DNA from: Bradyrhizobium sp. NAS96.2
GTDB taxonomy: Bacteria; Pseudomonadota; Alphaproteobacteria; Rhizobiales; Xanthobacteraceae
Direction: 5' to 3'
Length of the DNA stretch: 64,000 nt
Assembly: GCF_001908235.1 (NCBI RefSeq)
Contig: NZ_LGHK01000081.1
Span: forward strand, 1-64,000
The position numbers and the translations under genes are program-made. This document shows, piece by piece, positions 53,106 to 61,750 of the stretch (positions are counted from its first letter, which is position 1; each line of letters opens with the position of its first letter). Under the pieces are notes generated by a model, which worked only from the letters and a program-made list of their open reading frames with translations, was not told the DNA's origin and searched no databases.

Positions 53106-53228
53106 ATGAAGTCCTTCTTGCTCGCCTGCGCGGCCGCCATTGTTCTGGCAGCAATTGGGGCCGCAGTTCTAAACCGCGTGCAGGAGCCGGTCCAACAGGC
53201 CTTTGCAACGACGGGCGTGCGCCTCTAG
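53106..53228 (+). CDS. 40-residue single-helix membrane peptide
   Basis: MKSFLLACAAAIVLAAIGAA then VLNRVQEPVQQAFATTGVRL: one N-terminal hydrophobic helix and a short polar tail. GGGAGAA stands 6 bases before the ATG. I recognise this as a family of tiny proteins found in several copies in Bradyrhizobium genomes, with the conserved AFATTGVRL ending; function unknown. The strongly patterned sequence and ribosome site make it a real gene. Convergent with the formate dehydrogenase operon. Confidence 0.75.
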   Translation: MKSFLLACAAAIVLAAIGAAVLNRVQEPVQQAFATTGVRL

Positions 53229-53267
53229 TGCGATGCGCCAACGTCTAGGGCCGCCTGCGTGTGCCAC

Positions 53268-54266
53268 CTACTCCGCGGCAGTGGGCTGAGTTCGCGCGTC
53301 GCTTGCACCGGTCCGCGCGTTCTCCTCTTCGAGCCAGAGGCTATGGTGCTCCTTCGCCCAGTTGACGTCGACGGTGCCGCTACCCATCGCCTCGAACGCG
53401 CCCTCCATGCCTATCGTACCGATATAGATGTGGGCCAGCATCACCGCTATGAACAGCATCGCCACGGTAGCGTGGACAACCTGCGCGAGCTGCATCCCTT
53501 CAATACCCGATAGATAGAACGGGAACATCAGCTCATATCCGGTGGCTGCCACCAGCCCCCCGCCGACGACAACGATCCAATAGATTGCCTTCTGGCCGGC
53601 GTTGAAACGATAGGCCGGCGGATGGTCGTGACCCACGATGCCGCCGCCGCGCTTGAGCCAAGCGGCATCCACCTTATTCGGGATATTGCCGGCGAGCCAC
53701 ATCAGGAAGATCAGAACGACGCCAATCGTGAACGGGAAGCTCAGGTAATTGTGCGCATATTTCGCCCATTGCGACCATTCGGAAAACGCTTCGTGACCCA
53801 TCAAGGGCAAAAGCAGCGTACGACCGAAAGTAACGTTCAATCCCGAAAGCGCGAGAACGATGAAGCAGGTCGCCGTCATCCAGTGCACGAAGCGCTCGAA
53901 TGAGCTAAAGCGCACGATGGTCCGGCCTGAACGACCGCTCTGAAGCCGCACCATGCCCCGGGTCAGATAGAAAATGATCAACGCCGCAAGCATACCAAGA
54001 ATGGCGATACCGCCTATCCAGTGCAGCGTCACGTTCCGGAACTCACGCCATTCACGTCCTGCCGGCTGCTCGAGCACGCCCGAGCGCTGGTCGGGAATGC
54101 TGACGCGTCCCTGGACCCGGTTCAGTTCCTGGAGAAGCTGCTGCTCCTTAACTGAGCTCGCCGTCGGGTTGACCTGCTGGGCGATAGACGGCGAAGCAGC
54201 GGAGATGAGCAGCAGCAGCACGCCCGAGCCAATCACGAGACGGGCAAATCGCGCAAGACACACCAT
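53268..54266 (-). CDS. Formate dehydrogenase, cytochrome b (gamma) subunit
   Basis: 332 residues from ATG 54266 (GGGAGGA upstream). N-terminal signal-like helix, then five helices (LHWIGGIAILGMLAALIIFYL; FVHWMTATCFIVLALSGLNV; YLSFPFTIGVVLIFLMWLAG; AIYWIVVVGGGLVAATGYELMF; VVHATVAMLFIAVMLAHIYIG). Conserved His in FVHWM and in the last helix (VVHATVAM, LAHIYIG) should bind two b hemes, as in FdnI/FdoI. It takes electrons from the periplasmic subunits to quinone. Third structural gene of the operon. Confidence 0.92.
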   Translation of the reverse strand: MVCLARFARLVIGSGVLLLLISAASPSIAQQVNPTASSVKEQQLLQELNRVQGRVSIPDQRSGVLEQPAGREWREFRNVTLHWIGGIAILGMLAALIIFYLTRGMVRLQSGRSGRTIVRFSSFERFVHWMTATCFIVLALSGLNVTFGRTLLLPLMGHEAFSEWSQWAKYAHNYLSFPFTIGVVLIFLMWLAGNIPNKVDAAWLKRGGGIVGHDHPPAYRFNAGQKAIYWIVVVGGGLVAATGYELMFPFYLSGIEGMQLAQVVHATVAMLFIAVMLAHIYIGTIGMEGAFEAMGSGTVDVNWAKEHHSLWLEEENARTGASDARTQPTAAE

Positions 54267-54308
54267 CAATTCCTCCCGATATTGGGTGATCGCTGGCGAT
54301 GCGGTTTT

Positions 54309-54905
54309 TCAAGACTCGATCGTCTCGCGATACGCGGTCTTCCAGCCCCAGGCGCCAGAGCCGTAACCGCGCTTCATCACACGCTCCTTGTAGATCTGGG
54401 CAATGATTTCGCCGTCGCCAGCAAGCAACGACTTGGTCGAGCACATCTCGGCGCAGAGCGGCAACTTGCCTTCGGCGAGACGGTTTGCGCCGTATTTCTC
54501 GTACTCCGCCTTGCTGCCGTCGGCTTCTGGGCCTCCGGCGCAGAAGGTGCACTTGTCCATCTTACCGCGCGAGCCGAAATTGCCGACCTTCGGATATTGC
54601 GGCGCTCCGAACGGACAGGCGTAGAAGCAATATCCGCAGCCGATGCAAAGGTCCTTGGAATGAAGCACGACACCGTCGGCCGTCGTGTAGATGCAATTCA
54701 CCGGGCATACCGCCGCGCATGGGGCGTCGGTGCAATGCATGCAGGCCATCGAGACGGAACGCTCGCCCGGTTTGCCGTCATTGATGGTAACGACGCGGCG
54801 CCGGTTGATGCCCCAAGGCACCTCGTGCTCGTTCTTGCAGGCGGTGACGCAGGCATTGCATTCGATGCAACGGTCGGCGTCGCAGAGGAATTTCATACGT
54901 GCCAT
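54309..54905 (-). CDS. fdh3B: Formate dehydrogenase, iron-sulfur (beta) subunit
   Basis: 198 residues with four ferredoxin-type cysteine clusters: CIECNACVTACKNEH, CMHCTDAPCAAVCPVN, CIGCGYCFYACPFG and CTFCAGG...CAEMC. Matches the FDH3-type beta subunit; unlike FdnH there is no C-terminal membrane anchor. Transfers electrons from the catalytic subunit to cytochrome b. Starts 12 bases after the alpha gene stop. Confidence 0.93.
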   Translation of the reverse strand: MARMKFLCDADRCIECNACVTACKNEHEVPWGINRRRVVTINDGKPGERSVSMACMHCTDAPCAAVCPVNCIYTTADGVVLHSKDLCIGCGYCFYACPFGAPQYPKVGNFGSRGKMDKCTFCAGGPEADGSKAEYEKYGANRLAEGKLPLCAEMCSTKSLLAGDGEIIAQIYKERVMKRGYGSGAWGWKTAYRETIES

Positions 54906-54917
54906 GGTCGTTGCTCC

Positions 54918-57866
54918 TTATGCCGCTGCGATCTGGCAGAGGGTGACTTTGGGCTCCTGCATGCCGGTCGCCGGATCGTATCCGTAGGTGGTGATCGTGT
55001 TCGCGCTTTCGCCGAGCACGATCGGATCGGTGCCCTTCGGATAATTGCCGCGCAGATCCTTGCCTGCGAACCAGCCGCCGAAGTGGAAGGGCATCCAGGC
55101 GACCCCCTTGCCGACGCGTTCGGTCACCAGCGCCTTCATCCTGGCGCGCGAATTGTTTTCGGCGCCAGTCACCCAGACCCAGCCGCCATCCTTGATGCCG
55201 CGATCGGCGGCATCAGCCGGGCTGATCTCGATGAACATGTCTTGCTGCAATTCGGCAAGCCACGGGTTGGTGCGTGTTTCCTCGCCACCCCCCTCATATT
55301 CGACGAGACGCCCTGACGACAGGATGAGCGGGAATTGCTTCGCGATCCCCTTCTCCACCGCGGCCTTCTGCACGGAGAAGCCGATGTTCGGCAGGCGGAA
55401 TTGCTTGGCATCGGGCAGCGTTGGATATTTCGCGACCAGATCGACGCGCGGCGTGTAGATCGGTTCGCGATGAACCGGAATCGGATCGGGCAAGCCGAAC
55501 GCGTTCATGCGCGCCTTGCCGTTGCCGTAGGGCACACAGCCATGTTTGAGCGCCACGCGCTGGATACCGCCGGACAAGTCGAGCGACCATGACACCGCAT
55601 CCGGATTGGCGGAGTTGATCTTGGTGATGGTGGCCATCTCGGTCTCGCTGAGATCCTTGTCCCAGCCGAGCTTCTTCAGGCTCGCCAGCGTGAATTCCGG
55701 ATAACCGTCCTTGATCTCCGAGTCCTTGGAGTAAGAACCGTCCGCAAGCAGGCTCACCTTGCGCGTGGTGCCGTCAGGCAGCTTCTCCTCGCGCTCGATG
55801 CCGAAGCGCGGACGGAACGTGCCGCCGCCATCCATCACACTCAGGTTGGTATTGTAGAGCAGCGGAGTGCCGGGATGGCGCACCTCGGGCGAGCCCCAGC
55901 ACGGCCACGGCAGACCGTAATAATCGCCGCCGACTTCCGGATCGTCCTTGGGCGCCCGCATGGTCAGGAAGTCGAACTTGGCCTGGTTCTTCATGTGCGC
56001 CTTGAGACGCTCGGGCGACTGTCCGCAATAGCCGGTCGACCAGCTGCCGCGATTCATCTCGCGCAGGGTATCTTCGGCCTCCGGCAGGTTGTTCTCGACC
56101 TTGATGTTTTTGAACATTTTGTCGGCGAAGCCGAGTTTCTTCGCCACGAGGTAGATGACTTCGAGGTCATCCTTCGATTCGAAGATCGGCTTTACGATCT
56201 GCTCGCCCCACTGCAGCGAGCGGTTCGAAGCCACGCGCGATCCCTTGCACTCGAATTGCGTGGCAACCGGAAGAATGTAGACGCCGTCCTTGCGTCCCGC
56301 CTCGACCGACAGCGATGCCCAGGTGGTTGGATGCGGATCGGCGATGACGAGCAGCTCGAGCGCCTTCAGACCATTGAGGGATTCCGGAACGCGCGTAATG
56401 CTGTTGCTGGCATGTCCCTGCACGAACACCGCCCGCACGTTGTCCTTTTGCGCGACCTGCTCTTTCGGCAGGGTCGCCGCCTCGAACCAGCGGGTCAGCG
56501 GGATGCCAGGGGTTTCCATGATCTGCTTGGAGTCGAAGCGCGACTTCAGGAAGTCGTAGTCGACCTCCCAAACCCGTGCCCAGTGCTTCCAGGCACCTTC
56601 GGCAAGGCCGTAGTAGAACGGCAGCGTAACGATATCGAGCCCGACGTCGGTCGCGCCCTGCACATTGTCATGGCCGCGGAAGATGTTGGCGCCCATGCCC
56701 GGTCCACCGACGTTTCCAGTCATCAGCAGCAGGATGCAACTCGCCCGCACATTGGCGGTGCCGACTGTTTTCTGGGTCTGCCCCATGGCCCAGATCAGCG
56801 TCGACGGCTTTTCCGTCGCGAACATCTTGGCGACACGCTTGAGCTGTTCGCCAGGAATGCCGCTGACGCGCTCGACTTCCTCCGGATTCCATTTCTCCAC
56901 CTCTTTGCGGAGATCGTCGAACCCGTAGACCCGTTGCCTGATGAACTCCTGGTCCTCCCAGCCGTTCTGCAGGATGTGCCACATGATGCCATAGAGCACC
57001 GGGATGTCGGTACCTGGCCGCATCCGGACATACTCGGTCGCGTGGGCCGCGGTCCGTGTCAGGCGCGGATCGATGACGATGAAGTTTGCTTTTTGAAGCT
57101 CCTTGCCCTCGAGCAGATGCTGTAACGAGACCGGATGCGCCTCGGCCGGATTCCCGCCCATGATCATCTGGGTCTTGGCGTTGCGGATATCGTTGTAGCT
57201 GTTCGTCATCGCACCGTAGCCCCAGGTATTGGCCACGCCGGTGACGGTTGTCGAATGGCAGATGCGTGCCTGATGGTCGGTGTTGTTGGTGCCCCAGAAT
57301 GCGCCGAGCTTGCGGAAAAGATAGGAGCCTTCGTTGGTCATCTTGGCCGATCCGAGCCAGTAAACGGAATCAGGACCGGACTTTTCGCGAATTTCGAACA
57401 GCTTGTCGCCGATTTCGTTGATTGCCGTGTCCCAGGAAACGCGTGTCCACTGTCCGCCCACAAGCTTCATCGGATAGCGCAGCCGACGCTCGCTGTGCAC
57501 GAGCTCGCGCACGGATGCGCCCTTCGCACAATGCGATCCGCGATTGATCGGAGAATCCCAGCTCGGCTCCTGACCAATCCAGACGCCGTTCAGTACCTCC
57601 GCGGTCACGGTGCATCCCACGGAGCAGTGCGTACAAATGCTCTTGCGAACCGTCGCCCCGGATGTGAGCGGACCTGCTATCGCCGCTTTCGCCGTCCGCA
57701 CGCTGCCGGGCGGCAGCGTGGTCAACGCGGCGAGCGCCCCCCCGGCAAGGCCCGATCGGCGCAGGAAAGCGCGGCGGTCGAGACCACTCCGTTGTCCGGA
57801 CAAGCCTGCCGCGATGGATCCGCTTGAGGTGATTGCGGAACGCTGTTGTGTTCTCTTGATCAGCAC
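54918..57866 (-). CDS. Formate dehydrogenase, molybdopterin (alpha) subunit, Tat-exported
   Basis: 982 residues from GTG 57866 (GGGAGG 7 bases upstream). Twin-Arg signal RRAFLRRSG at 31-39. First [4Fe-4S]: C78, C81, C85, C113 (ICTHCSVGC ... SHCAKG). Active-site residue is Cys203 in ARICHST (TGC, not selenocysteine TGA). Catalyses formate oxidation at Mo or W bis-MGD in the periplasm. Forms an operon with the small Tat protein before it and beta, gamma after it. Confidence 0.94.
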   Translation of the reverse strand: MLIKRTQQRSAITSSGSIAAGLSGQRSGLDRRAFLRRSGLAGGALAALTTLPPGSVRTAKAAIAGPLTSGATVRKSICTHCSVGCTVTAEVLNGVWIGQEPSWDSPINRGSHCAKGASVRELVHSERRLRYPMKLVGGQWTRVSWDTAINEIGDKLFEIREKSGPDSVYWLGSAKMTNEGSYLFRKLGAFWGTNNTDHQARICHSTTVTGVANTWGYGAMTNSYNDIRNAKTQMIMGGNPAEAHPVSLQHLLEGKELQKANFIVIDPRLTRTAAHATEYVRMRPGTDIPVLYGIMWHILQNGWEDQEFIRQRVYGFDDLRKEVEKWNPEEVERVSGIPGEQLKRVAKMFATEKPSTLIWAMGQTQKTVGTANVRASCILLLMTGNVGGPGMGANIFRGHDNVQGATDVGLDIVTLPFYYGLAEGAWKHWARVWEVDYDFLKSRFDSKQIMETPGIPLTRWFEAATLPKEQVAQKDNVRAVFVQGHASNSITRVPESLNGLKALELLVIADPHPTTWASLSVEAGRKDGVYILPVATQFECKGSRVASNRSLQWGEQIVKPIFESKDDLEVIYLVAKKLGFADKMFKNIKVENNLPEAEDTLREMNRGSWSTGYCGQSPERLKAHMKNQAKFDFLTMRAPKDDPEVGGDYYGLPWPCWGSPEVRHPGTPLLYNTNLSVMDGGGTFRPRFGIEREEKLPDGTTRKVSLLADGSYSKDSEIKDGYPEFTLASLKKLGWDKDLSETEMATITKINSANPDAVSWSLDLSGGIQRVALKHGCVPYGNGKARMNAFGLPDPIPVHREPIYTPRVDLVAKYPTLPDAKQFRLPNIGFSVQKAAVEKGIAKQFPLILSSGRLVEYEGGGEETRTNPWLAELQQDMFIEISPADAADRGIKDGGWVWVTGAENNSRARMKALVTERVGKGVAWMPFHFGGWFAGKDLRGNYPKGTDPIVLGESANTITTYGYDPATGMQEPKVTLCQIAAA

Positions 57867-57877
57867 GGCCGCCTCCC

Positions 57878-58087
57878 TCAACCAGGGTAACGATTGACGC
57901 GGTAATAGGCCTTCACGTGGTCGGTTTCCTTGTAGCGCGCCTTGCGTTTCTCATCGTCGGTCTCGCTGTCGGCTTGTGCGGGCGCAATCAAGGGTGTCGC
58001 CAGTGTCGCTCCCGCGCCGATGGCGCCGATTCCGGCCTTGCGAAGAAAGTCGCGGCGGCCGGCTGTCGTTTTCCTCTCGTCTCTCAT
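57878..58087 (-). CDS. Formate-dehydrogenase-region Tat-target small protein
   Basis: 69 residues: twin-Arg signal GRRDFLRKAGIGAIGAGATLATPLIAPAQA, then a short charged tail ending YKETDHVKAYYRVNRYPG. The HVKxYYxxxRY end is typical of the family known as the formate region Tat target. Located between the HTH-TorD gene and the alpha subunit, 11 bases before the latter. Probably a small accessory in enzyme export or assembly. Confidence 0.85.
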   Translation of the reverse strand: MRDERKTTAGRRDFLRKAGIGAIGAGATLATPLIAPAQADSETDDEKRKARYKETDHVKAYYRVNRYPG

Positions 58088-58115
58088 CGCATTCCTCCTG
58101 GACCAGCGGAGCCGG

Positions 58116-58895
58116 TCAGTTGGCGAATGTGAAAGCTTCGGCTTCTATTTCCAGAAAGACCCGTCCGAGTGTCCCGACCGATCGGTAGAATCCGGCGTTT
58201 TCCGCCTTCTCCATGTCGGCGAACAAGCGTCCCATCCAGAGCGAGACGTGCTTCTCAAAGAAAACGCGTTGTGCGTCCGGCGATAGCGAAGGGCCCGCCG
58301 CCGCAAGCGCCGCCATGATCTCGCACAACGTCCCCGCGTGATCCTCGGGCTCAAAATTGTTCTCCACCCTCTCGATGCCGAGCAGAGCCAGATCGTCGCG
58401 CAGGCGCGATAACGGACGTTCGTTGAGAAAGCCGGTCAGGTAATAGGATGCGTAAGGCAGCAACTCGCCACGGCCGAGACCGACGAACAGATCGAAATAC
58501 GCGTGCTCGACCTTGGACACGACGGCGACCGATGCAGCGTCGGCAAGAGCTGCGTGGGCGCGCCCCAGCGGGGTCGCATCGCCCTTCAACTGCGCGATCT
58601 GCTCAAGCAATGCTGCCGACGGCGCGGACCAAAGCAAGTTTGCAAGCAGCGCATATTCCCGGGCGCGCGCGGCATCGATCGGATCAACCGCGTCGCCCAC
58701 CACGACAGGCTCGCTGTAGAGATCGGGGCGAAGCAGCTTGCGCGGGACGCCCGTTACGGCCTCGACCGCGATCACGCGTTGCGCAGGCACCCTGTTCCAG
58801 TTCGACACTGAAGGCTGGGCAATACCGATCTTACGGGCAAGCTCGGCAACGCCGCCCGCCGCATCAATTGCGCGTTCAAGTCCCACATCGCGCAC
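58116..58895 (-). CDS. HTH-TorD fusion: DNA-binding domain plus redox-enzyme chaperone
   Basis: 259 residues. Residues 1-55 form a Cro/YdaS-like helix-turn-helix (GVAELARKIGIAQPSVSNWNRVPAQRVIAVEAVTGVPRKLLRPDLY). Residues ~75-259 are an all-helical TorD/NarJ-like chaperone domain with the family signature YFDLFVGLGRGELLPYASYY and EPEDHAGTLCEIMAAL. TorD proteins bind Tat signals of Mo-enzymes and guide cofactor insertion. Fusion to a DNA-binding domain suggests it couples maturation of the formate dehydrogenase to transcription. A 23-base imperfect palindrome lies 78 bases upstream. Gene order: this, Tat peptide, alpha, beta, gamma. Confidence 0.85.
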   Translation of the reverse strand: MRDVGLERAIDAAGGVAELARKIGIAQPSVSNWNRVPAQRVIAVEAVTGVPRKLLRPDLYSEPVVVGDAVDPIDAARAREYALLANLLWSAPSAALLEQIAQLKGDATPLGRAHAALADAASVAVVSKVEHAYFDLFVGLGRGELLPYASYYLTGFLNERPLSRLRDDLALLGIERVENNFEPEDHAGTLCEIMAALAAAGPSLSPDAQRVFFEKHVSLWMGRLFADMEKAENAGFYRSVGTLGRVFLEIEAEAFTFAN

Positions 58896-58972
58896 GCCGA
58901 CCTCCTATCGCAGGGGCCAATTGCGTTTGCGGACGGAAGATTACGGCGCGCGTCAGGAAGCGGTCAATCAAC

Positions 58973-58995
58973 TGCTATAGCTTGAGGCTATCGCA
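58973..58995. promoter_or_regulatory. Palindrome upstream of the HTH-TorD gene
   Basis: ATAGC (58977-58981) and GCTAT (58987-58991) flank TTGAG; pairing extends outward to TGC/GCA with one mismatch, so 8 of 9 positions match across 23 bases. It lies in the 112-base gap between the accessory operon and the HTH-TorD gene. No T-run follows, so an operator is likelier than a terminator. Confidence 0.55.
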
Positions 58996-59007
58996 TTTAG
59001 TCGCAGC

Positions 59008-59664
59008 CTACCGGGGCAGCGCCCCGCCATGTGTGCGGCGCGCAACGGAAGCCTCTTCACGCGCAGCTACCGGTTGCGGTGCAGCAGAACCAGGCGGCAA
59101 TTCCTCGACGGGGCGCTCCGAGAGCTGTTGAGGACTCGTGATTGTCTTCACCGGGTTGGGTGACGGCGCAAGATCGGGCGGCAGATGAGCCGATTGCGCT
59201 CCCGCTTCGGCGGCCCCCGTTTGCGGGTTGGCGAGGCTTTCGGCGGCCCCCGCCACATCCCCGACGATGCGACGGACAAGCGCGCCAACCTGCTCGGCTG
59301 AATAGTCTAATGGGCCGAAACCCGCCATGGCGTTCGGGTCGTTGAAGTCCCAGGCGTTCTCCGCCAACCCCACGAAATCGCGGATGGCGGGATCGGCACT
59401 CCAGGCACGACGAAGCGCCGCCCGGCTCAACTCCTGCGGAATGCCTTTGCACAGGAAGGCCGCGATGTCAGTGGCGGCATCAATCGATTCAATGGGAGGC
59501 AAGGTCGAAAGATCCGGCTGGGGGAGATCCGGGACCGCCGGCGCAGGGTCTGCCGGCGCCGGCGCGTGCGCCTCGACCGCTTGTTCCGGCGCCGGTTCGA
59601 CGTGGTCGGGCTTCGCCTCCTGCTTGCGACGCGACCAGCGCGCCAGGAAATGCTCGTCACTCAT
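59008..59664 (-). CDS. DUF3306 family protein
   Basis: 218 residues: opening MSDEHFLARWSRRKQEA, Pro/Ala-rich linker, then SLTPIESIDAATDIAAFL-like (LPPIESIDAATDIAAFLCKGIPQELSRAALRRAWSADPAIRDFVGLAENAWDFND). This SxxRRK plus LRRxWxxDPxIRDF arrangement is the DUF3306 hallmark found beside formate dehydrogenase. No signal or membrane segment. ATGA overlap with DUF3305 upstream. Role in assembly suspected, not shown. Confidence 0.85.
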   Translation of the reverse strand: MSDEHFLARWSRRKQEAKPDHVEPAPEQAVEAHAPAPADPAPAVPDLPQPDLSTLPPIESIDAATDIAAFLCKGIPQELSRAALRRAWSADPAIRDFVGLAENAWDFNDPNAMAGFGPLDYSAEQVGALVRRIVGDVAGAAESLANPQTGAAEAGAQSAHLPPDLAPSPNPVKTITSPQQLSERPVEELPPGSAAPQPVAAREEASVARRTHGGALPR

Positions 59665-60176
59665 TCGTGCCCACCTTCGTGGTGACGCCGCGCAAGCGCC
59701 TCCGGATCGGCGCGTCGCCGCTCACGCTTGACGAACTCCGTCTCGACGTGGTGCTGCGCGATGAAATTTTCAATCGCCTGACGTAGCACCTCCGGCATCG
59801 GCACCGCCTCGACCAGATTGGCACCGGCTTCGGTGAATGCCTCCCCTTCCGCGGGATCCGCGGTGACCGCCGAAACGACATAGGGCCAGGCGCCCTCGGA
59901 AGGAGTCAGTATAATCCAGACACTGGGATCACCGCTGGCGAGATTGTCGCGGTAGCGCGCTGCTTCCGAACGATAGAGATCGACCATCGCGCTCCCGGCA
60001 TAAAACAGCGTCGTTCCCCCCTGCTCCCGTAGGACGGTCCACGGCGTCATGTCAGGCTCATCCGGCAACACGCCGGTGCCACGCCAGACGAAATCGGTCC
60101 ACGGGGATTCCGCGCTTGCCCGCTCGACCACGACGCCGAGCGGAATGCGCAACAATGGCAGGGCGGCGGAACTCAC
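59661..60176 (-). CDS. DUF3305 family protein
   Basis: 171 residues; LPLLRIPLGVVVERASAESPWTDFVWRGTGVLPDEPDM and ATRYRDNLASGDPSVWIILTP-like (AARYRDNLASGDPSVWIIL) are typical of DUF3305. Its C-terminus (VKRERRRADPEALARR) is basic. Overlaps the DUF6352 gene and the DUF3306 gene by 4 bases each, so all are co-translated. Function unknown. Confidence 0.85.
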   Translation of the reverse strand: MSSAALPLLRIPLGVVVERASAESPWTDFVWRGTGVLPDEPDMTPWTVLREQGGTTLFYAGSAMVDLYRSEAARYRDNLASGDPSVWIILTPSEGAWPYVVSAVTADPAEGEAFTEAGANLVEAVPMPEVLRQAIENFIAQHHVETEFVKRERRRADPEALARRHHEGGHE

Positions 60177-61181
60177 GTCATGGCCTCCAGGTGCTTGATC
60201 GGCAGACCCGTCAACAGATTTTGCGGTTTCATCCGCACAAGCTGATCGGGGCTCATTGCCAGTATCAGATAGACGCCCTCGCGCCCGACGGCGTCGACGA
60301 CAAGATGTGCATCGGCGAAAGTCACCCGGAACAACGCCAGCACGCGTGCCATCGTTCGGTCATCGAGCGTCTCGCCATGCCACAGCCGGTCGCCGATCCC
60401 TGTAGCTTCGGCATCGAGCCCGACATACCAGGCGAGTTTCGCATCGCGCAGGGCGGTGAGCGGCTCAATTGCGACGTCGACCCCGAGCAAATGAGAAATC
60501 CAGAGTTTCATGACGTCCGCCAGGGCAGTCGGCCCCCCGCGTTCCGTTGCTGAAATCGAGCGCAAGATCGAACTGATCGCTGCGATGCCAGTAGCTGTCG
60601 GCATTCGCATCGCCCAGGACGTCGACCCCCGCTCCGGTCGCGCCCCCCAACATGGAGATCAGCGACAACACCGGCGTCGGGCTTGGTCCGCCGATGACTT
60701 CCTCGTCAGCCAGCAGCAACGAATGCTCGTGCGGAATAATGCGCTGAGACCTGAAGAGCAATTCGGCCGCGCGCAGCACGAACGGATCCTCGCAGCCATC
60801 GAGTACGTTGCGCAGGATGACGTGCACGAGCTGGTTCAGGAACAGGGGTGGCAGGTTGATCGATCCTGACCGAGCGAGCGCAAGATAGGCCGCCTCCAAC
60901 GTGGGTTCGCGGAGCAAGAGGTCGCGGAACGCCAGCACGAAGCGCCAATTCTCCCGGGCATCCGCATCGACGATCGCGGCAACCTCTTCCCCGGCAACCG
61001 CCCGACGCGGATCGGCGAGCAGCTCCCGATGCAGCCTGCGTTCGATGTCGCAGGCATCGTCCGGCGGCATCAACTCAGGACGGACGAAATAGGCCTTCAG
61101 CAACTGTTCGGTCGCCACGAGCCTGCCGCCCGCATCTCGATCGAGCAAGTGATGGCCGCAAGCGATCCAGAAGTCCCTCAT
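60173..61181 (-). pseudogene. DUF6352 family gene, split by a one-base frameshift
   Basis: Upstream frame (61181 to ~60540) reads MRDFWIACGHHLLDRDAGGRLVATEQLLKAYF ... SYWHRSDQFDLALDFSNGTRG. The downstream frame (to 60173) reads PTALADVMKLWISHLLGVDVAIEPL ... LRMKPQNLLTGLP-like (RMKPQNLLTGLPIKHLEAMT). Joined they give the ~335-residue DUF6352 protein. The break is at a C6 run (60533-60538); with five C (five G in the coding strand) the frames join as RGPTALADV. Either a real lesion, phase variation or an assembly error. Belongs to the formate dehydrogenase accessory operon with 4-base overlaps at both ends. Confidence 0.85.
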
Positions 61182-61750
61182 CGCCGTGACGGCTCCGCGC
61201 TGATATCCGAAAGATCGAGATCGCTGTCCGGCTCGACGTCATCCTCGACTTGCATGAACGAGAACGCATTGCCGTGACGCTGTCCCTCCCGCAGTTGCAG
61301 CCTGCGGAACGACTCGCGGACCTCGCCATCGTTTGCCGAGCGGTGGACGGCGATCAGCGTGCTGACAGGATGGGTGCAGAGCGACTGCGCAAAGGCGACC
61401 TCTTCCGCCGCGGCAAGGTGCGCAGCAGCAAGATCCGGCGCGCCGAACTGTTCTACCAACTGTTTTGCAAGCAGCTCCACCAACGCGTGGCGGTCGTCCT
61501 CTGTTGCAGGGACGATTTGCGCCAACGTCGACCAGCCCCAGGACTGCACGCCAAGAAAGCCGCTGCGAAACGCTGAACGGGCCTTGCCGCCCAGCTTCGC
61601 GGGATTCTGATCGCAAAAGCGGAACGCGCCTGAAACCGCCCAATCTCCCGGCTCCGCGGCCACGTCGAATACGAACCTGTCGGACGGATCGAGCGCGATG
61701 GTCCGCAAGAGTTTCACGAGCGCGGCCCTCCGAGGTTTGGATCGAGCCAT
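61178..61750 (-). CDS. DUF6505 family protein
   Basis: 190 residues; KLLRTIALDPSDRFVFDVAAEPGDWAVSGAFRFCDQNP near the start and FLGVQSWGWSTLAQIVPATEDDRHALVELLAKQLVEQFGAPDL are characteristic. Acidic C-terminus (VEDDVEPDSDLDLSD). Overlaps the ligase-like gene by 37 bases and the DUF6352 gene by 4. Unknown role within the formate dehydrogenase accessory group. Confidence 0.83.
   Translation of the reverse strand: MARSKPRRAALVKLLRTIALDPSDRFVFDVAAEPGDWAVSGAFRFCDQNPAKLGGKARSAFRSGFLGVQSWGWSTLAQIVPATEDDRHALVELLAKQLVEQFGAPDLAAAHLAAAEEVAFAQSLCTHPVSTLIAVHRSANDGEVRESFRRLQLREGQRHGNAFSFMQVEDDVEPDSDLDLSDISAEPSRR

Noticed and set aside
57204..57275. Possible selenocysteine site in formate dehydrogenase alpha
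   Set aside because: The active-site codon is TGC (Cys203), not TGA, and no SECIS-like structure is needed.
58896..59007. FNR/FixK box upstream of formate dehydrogenase
   Set aside because: TCAATCAA and TTGAG occur near each other but do not form TTGAT-N4-ATCAA.
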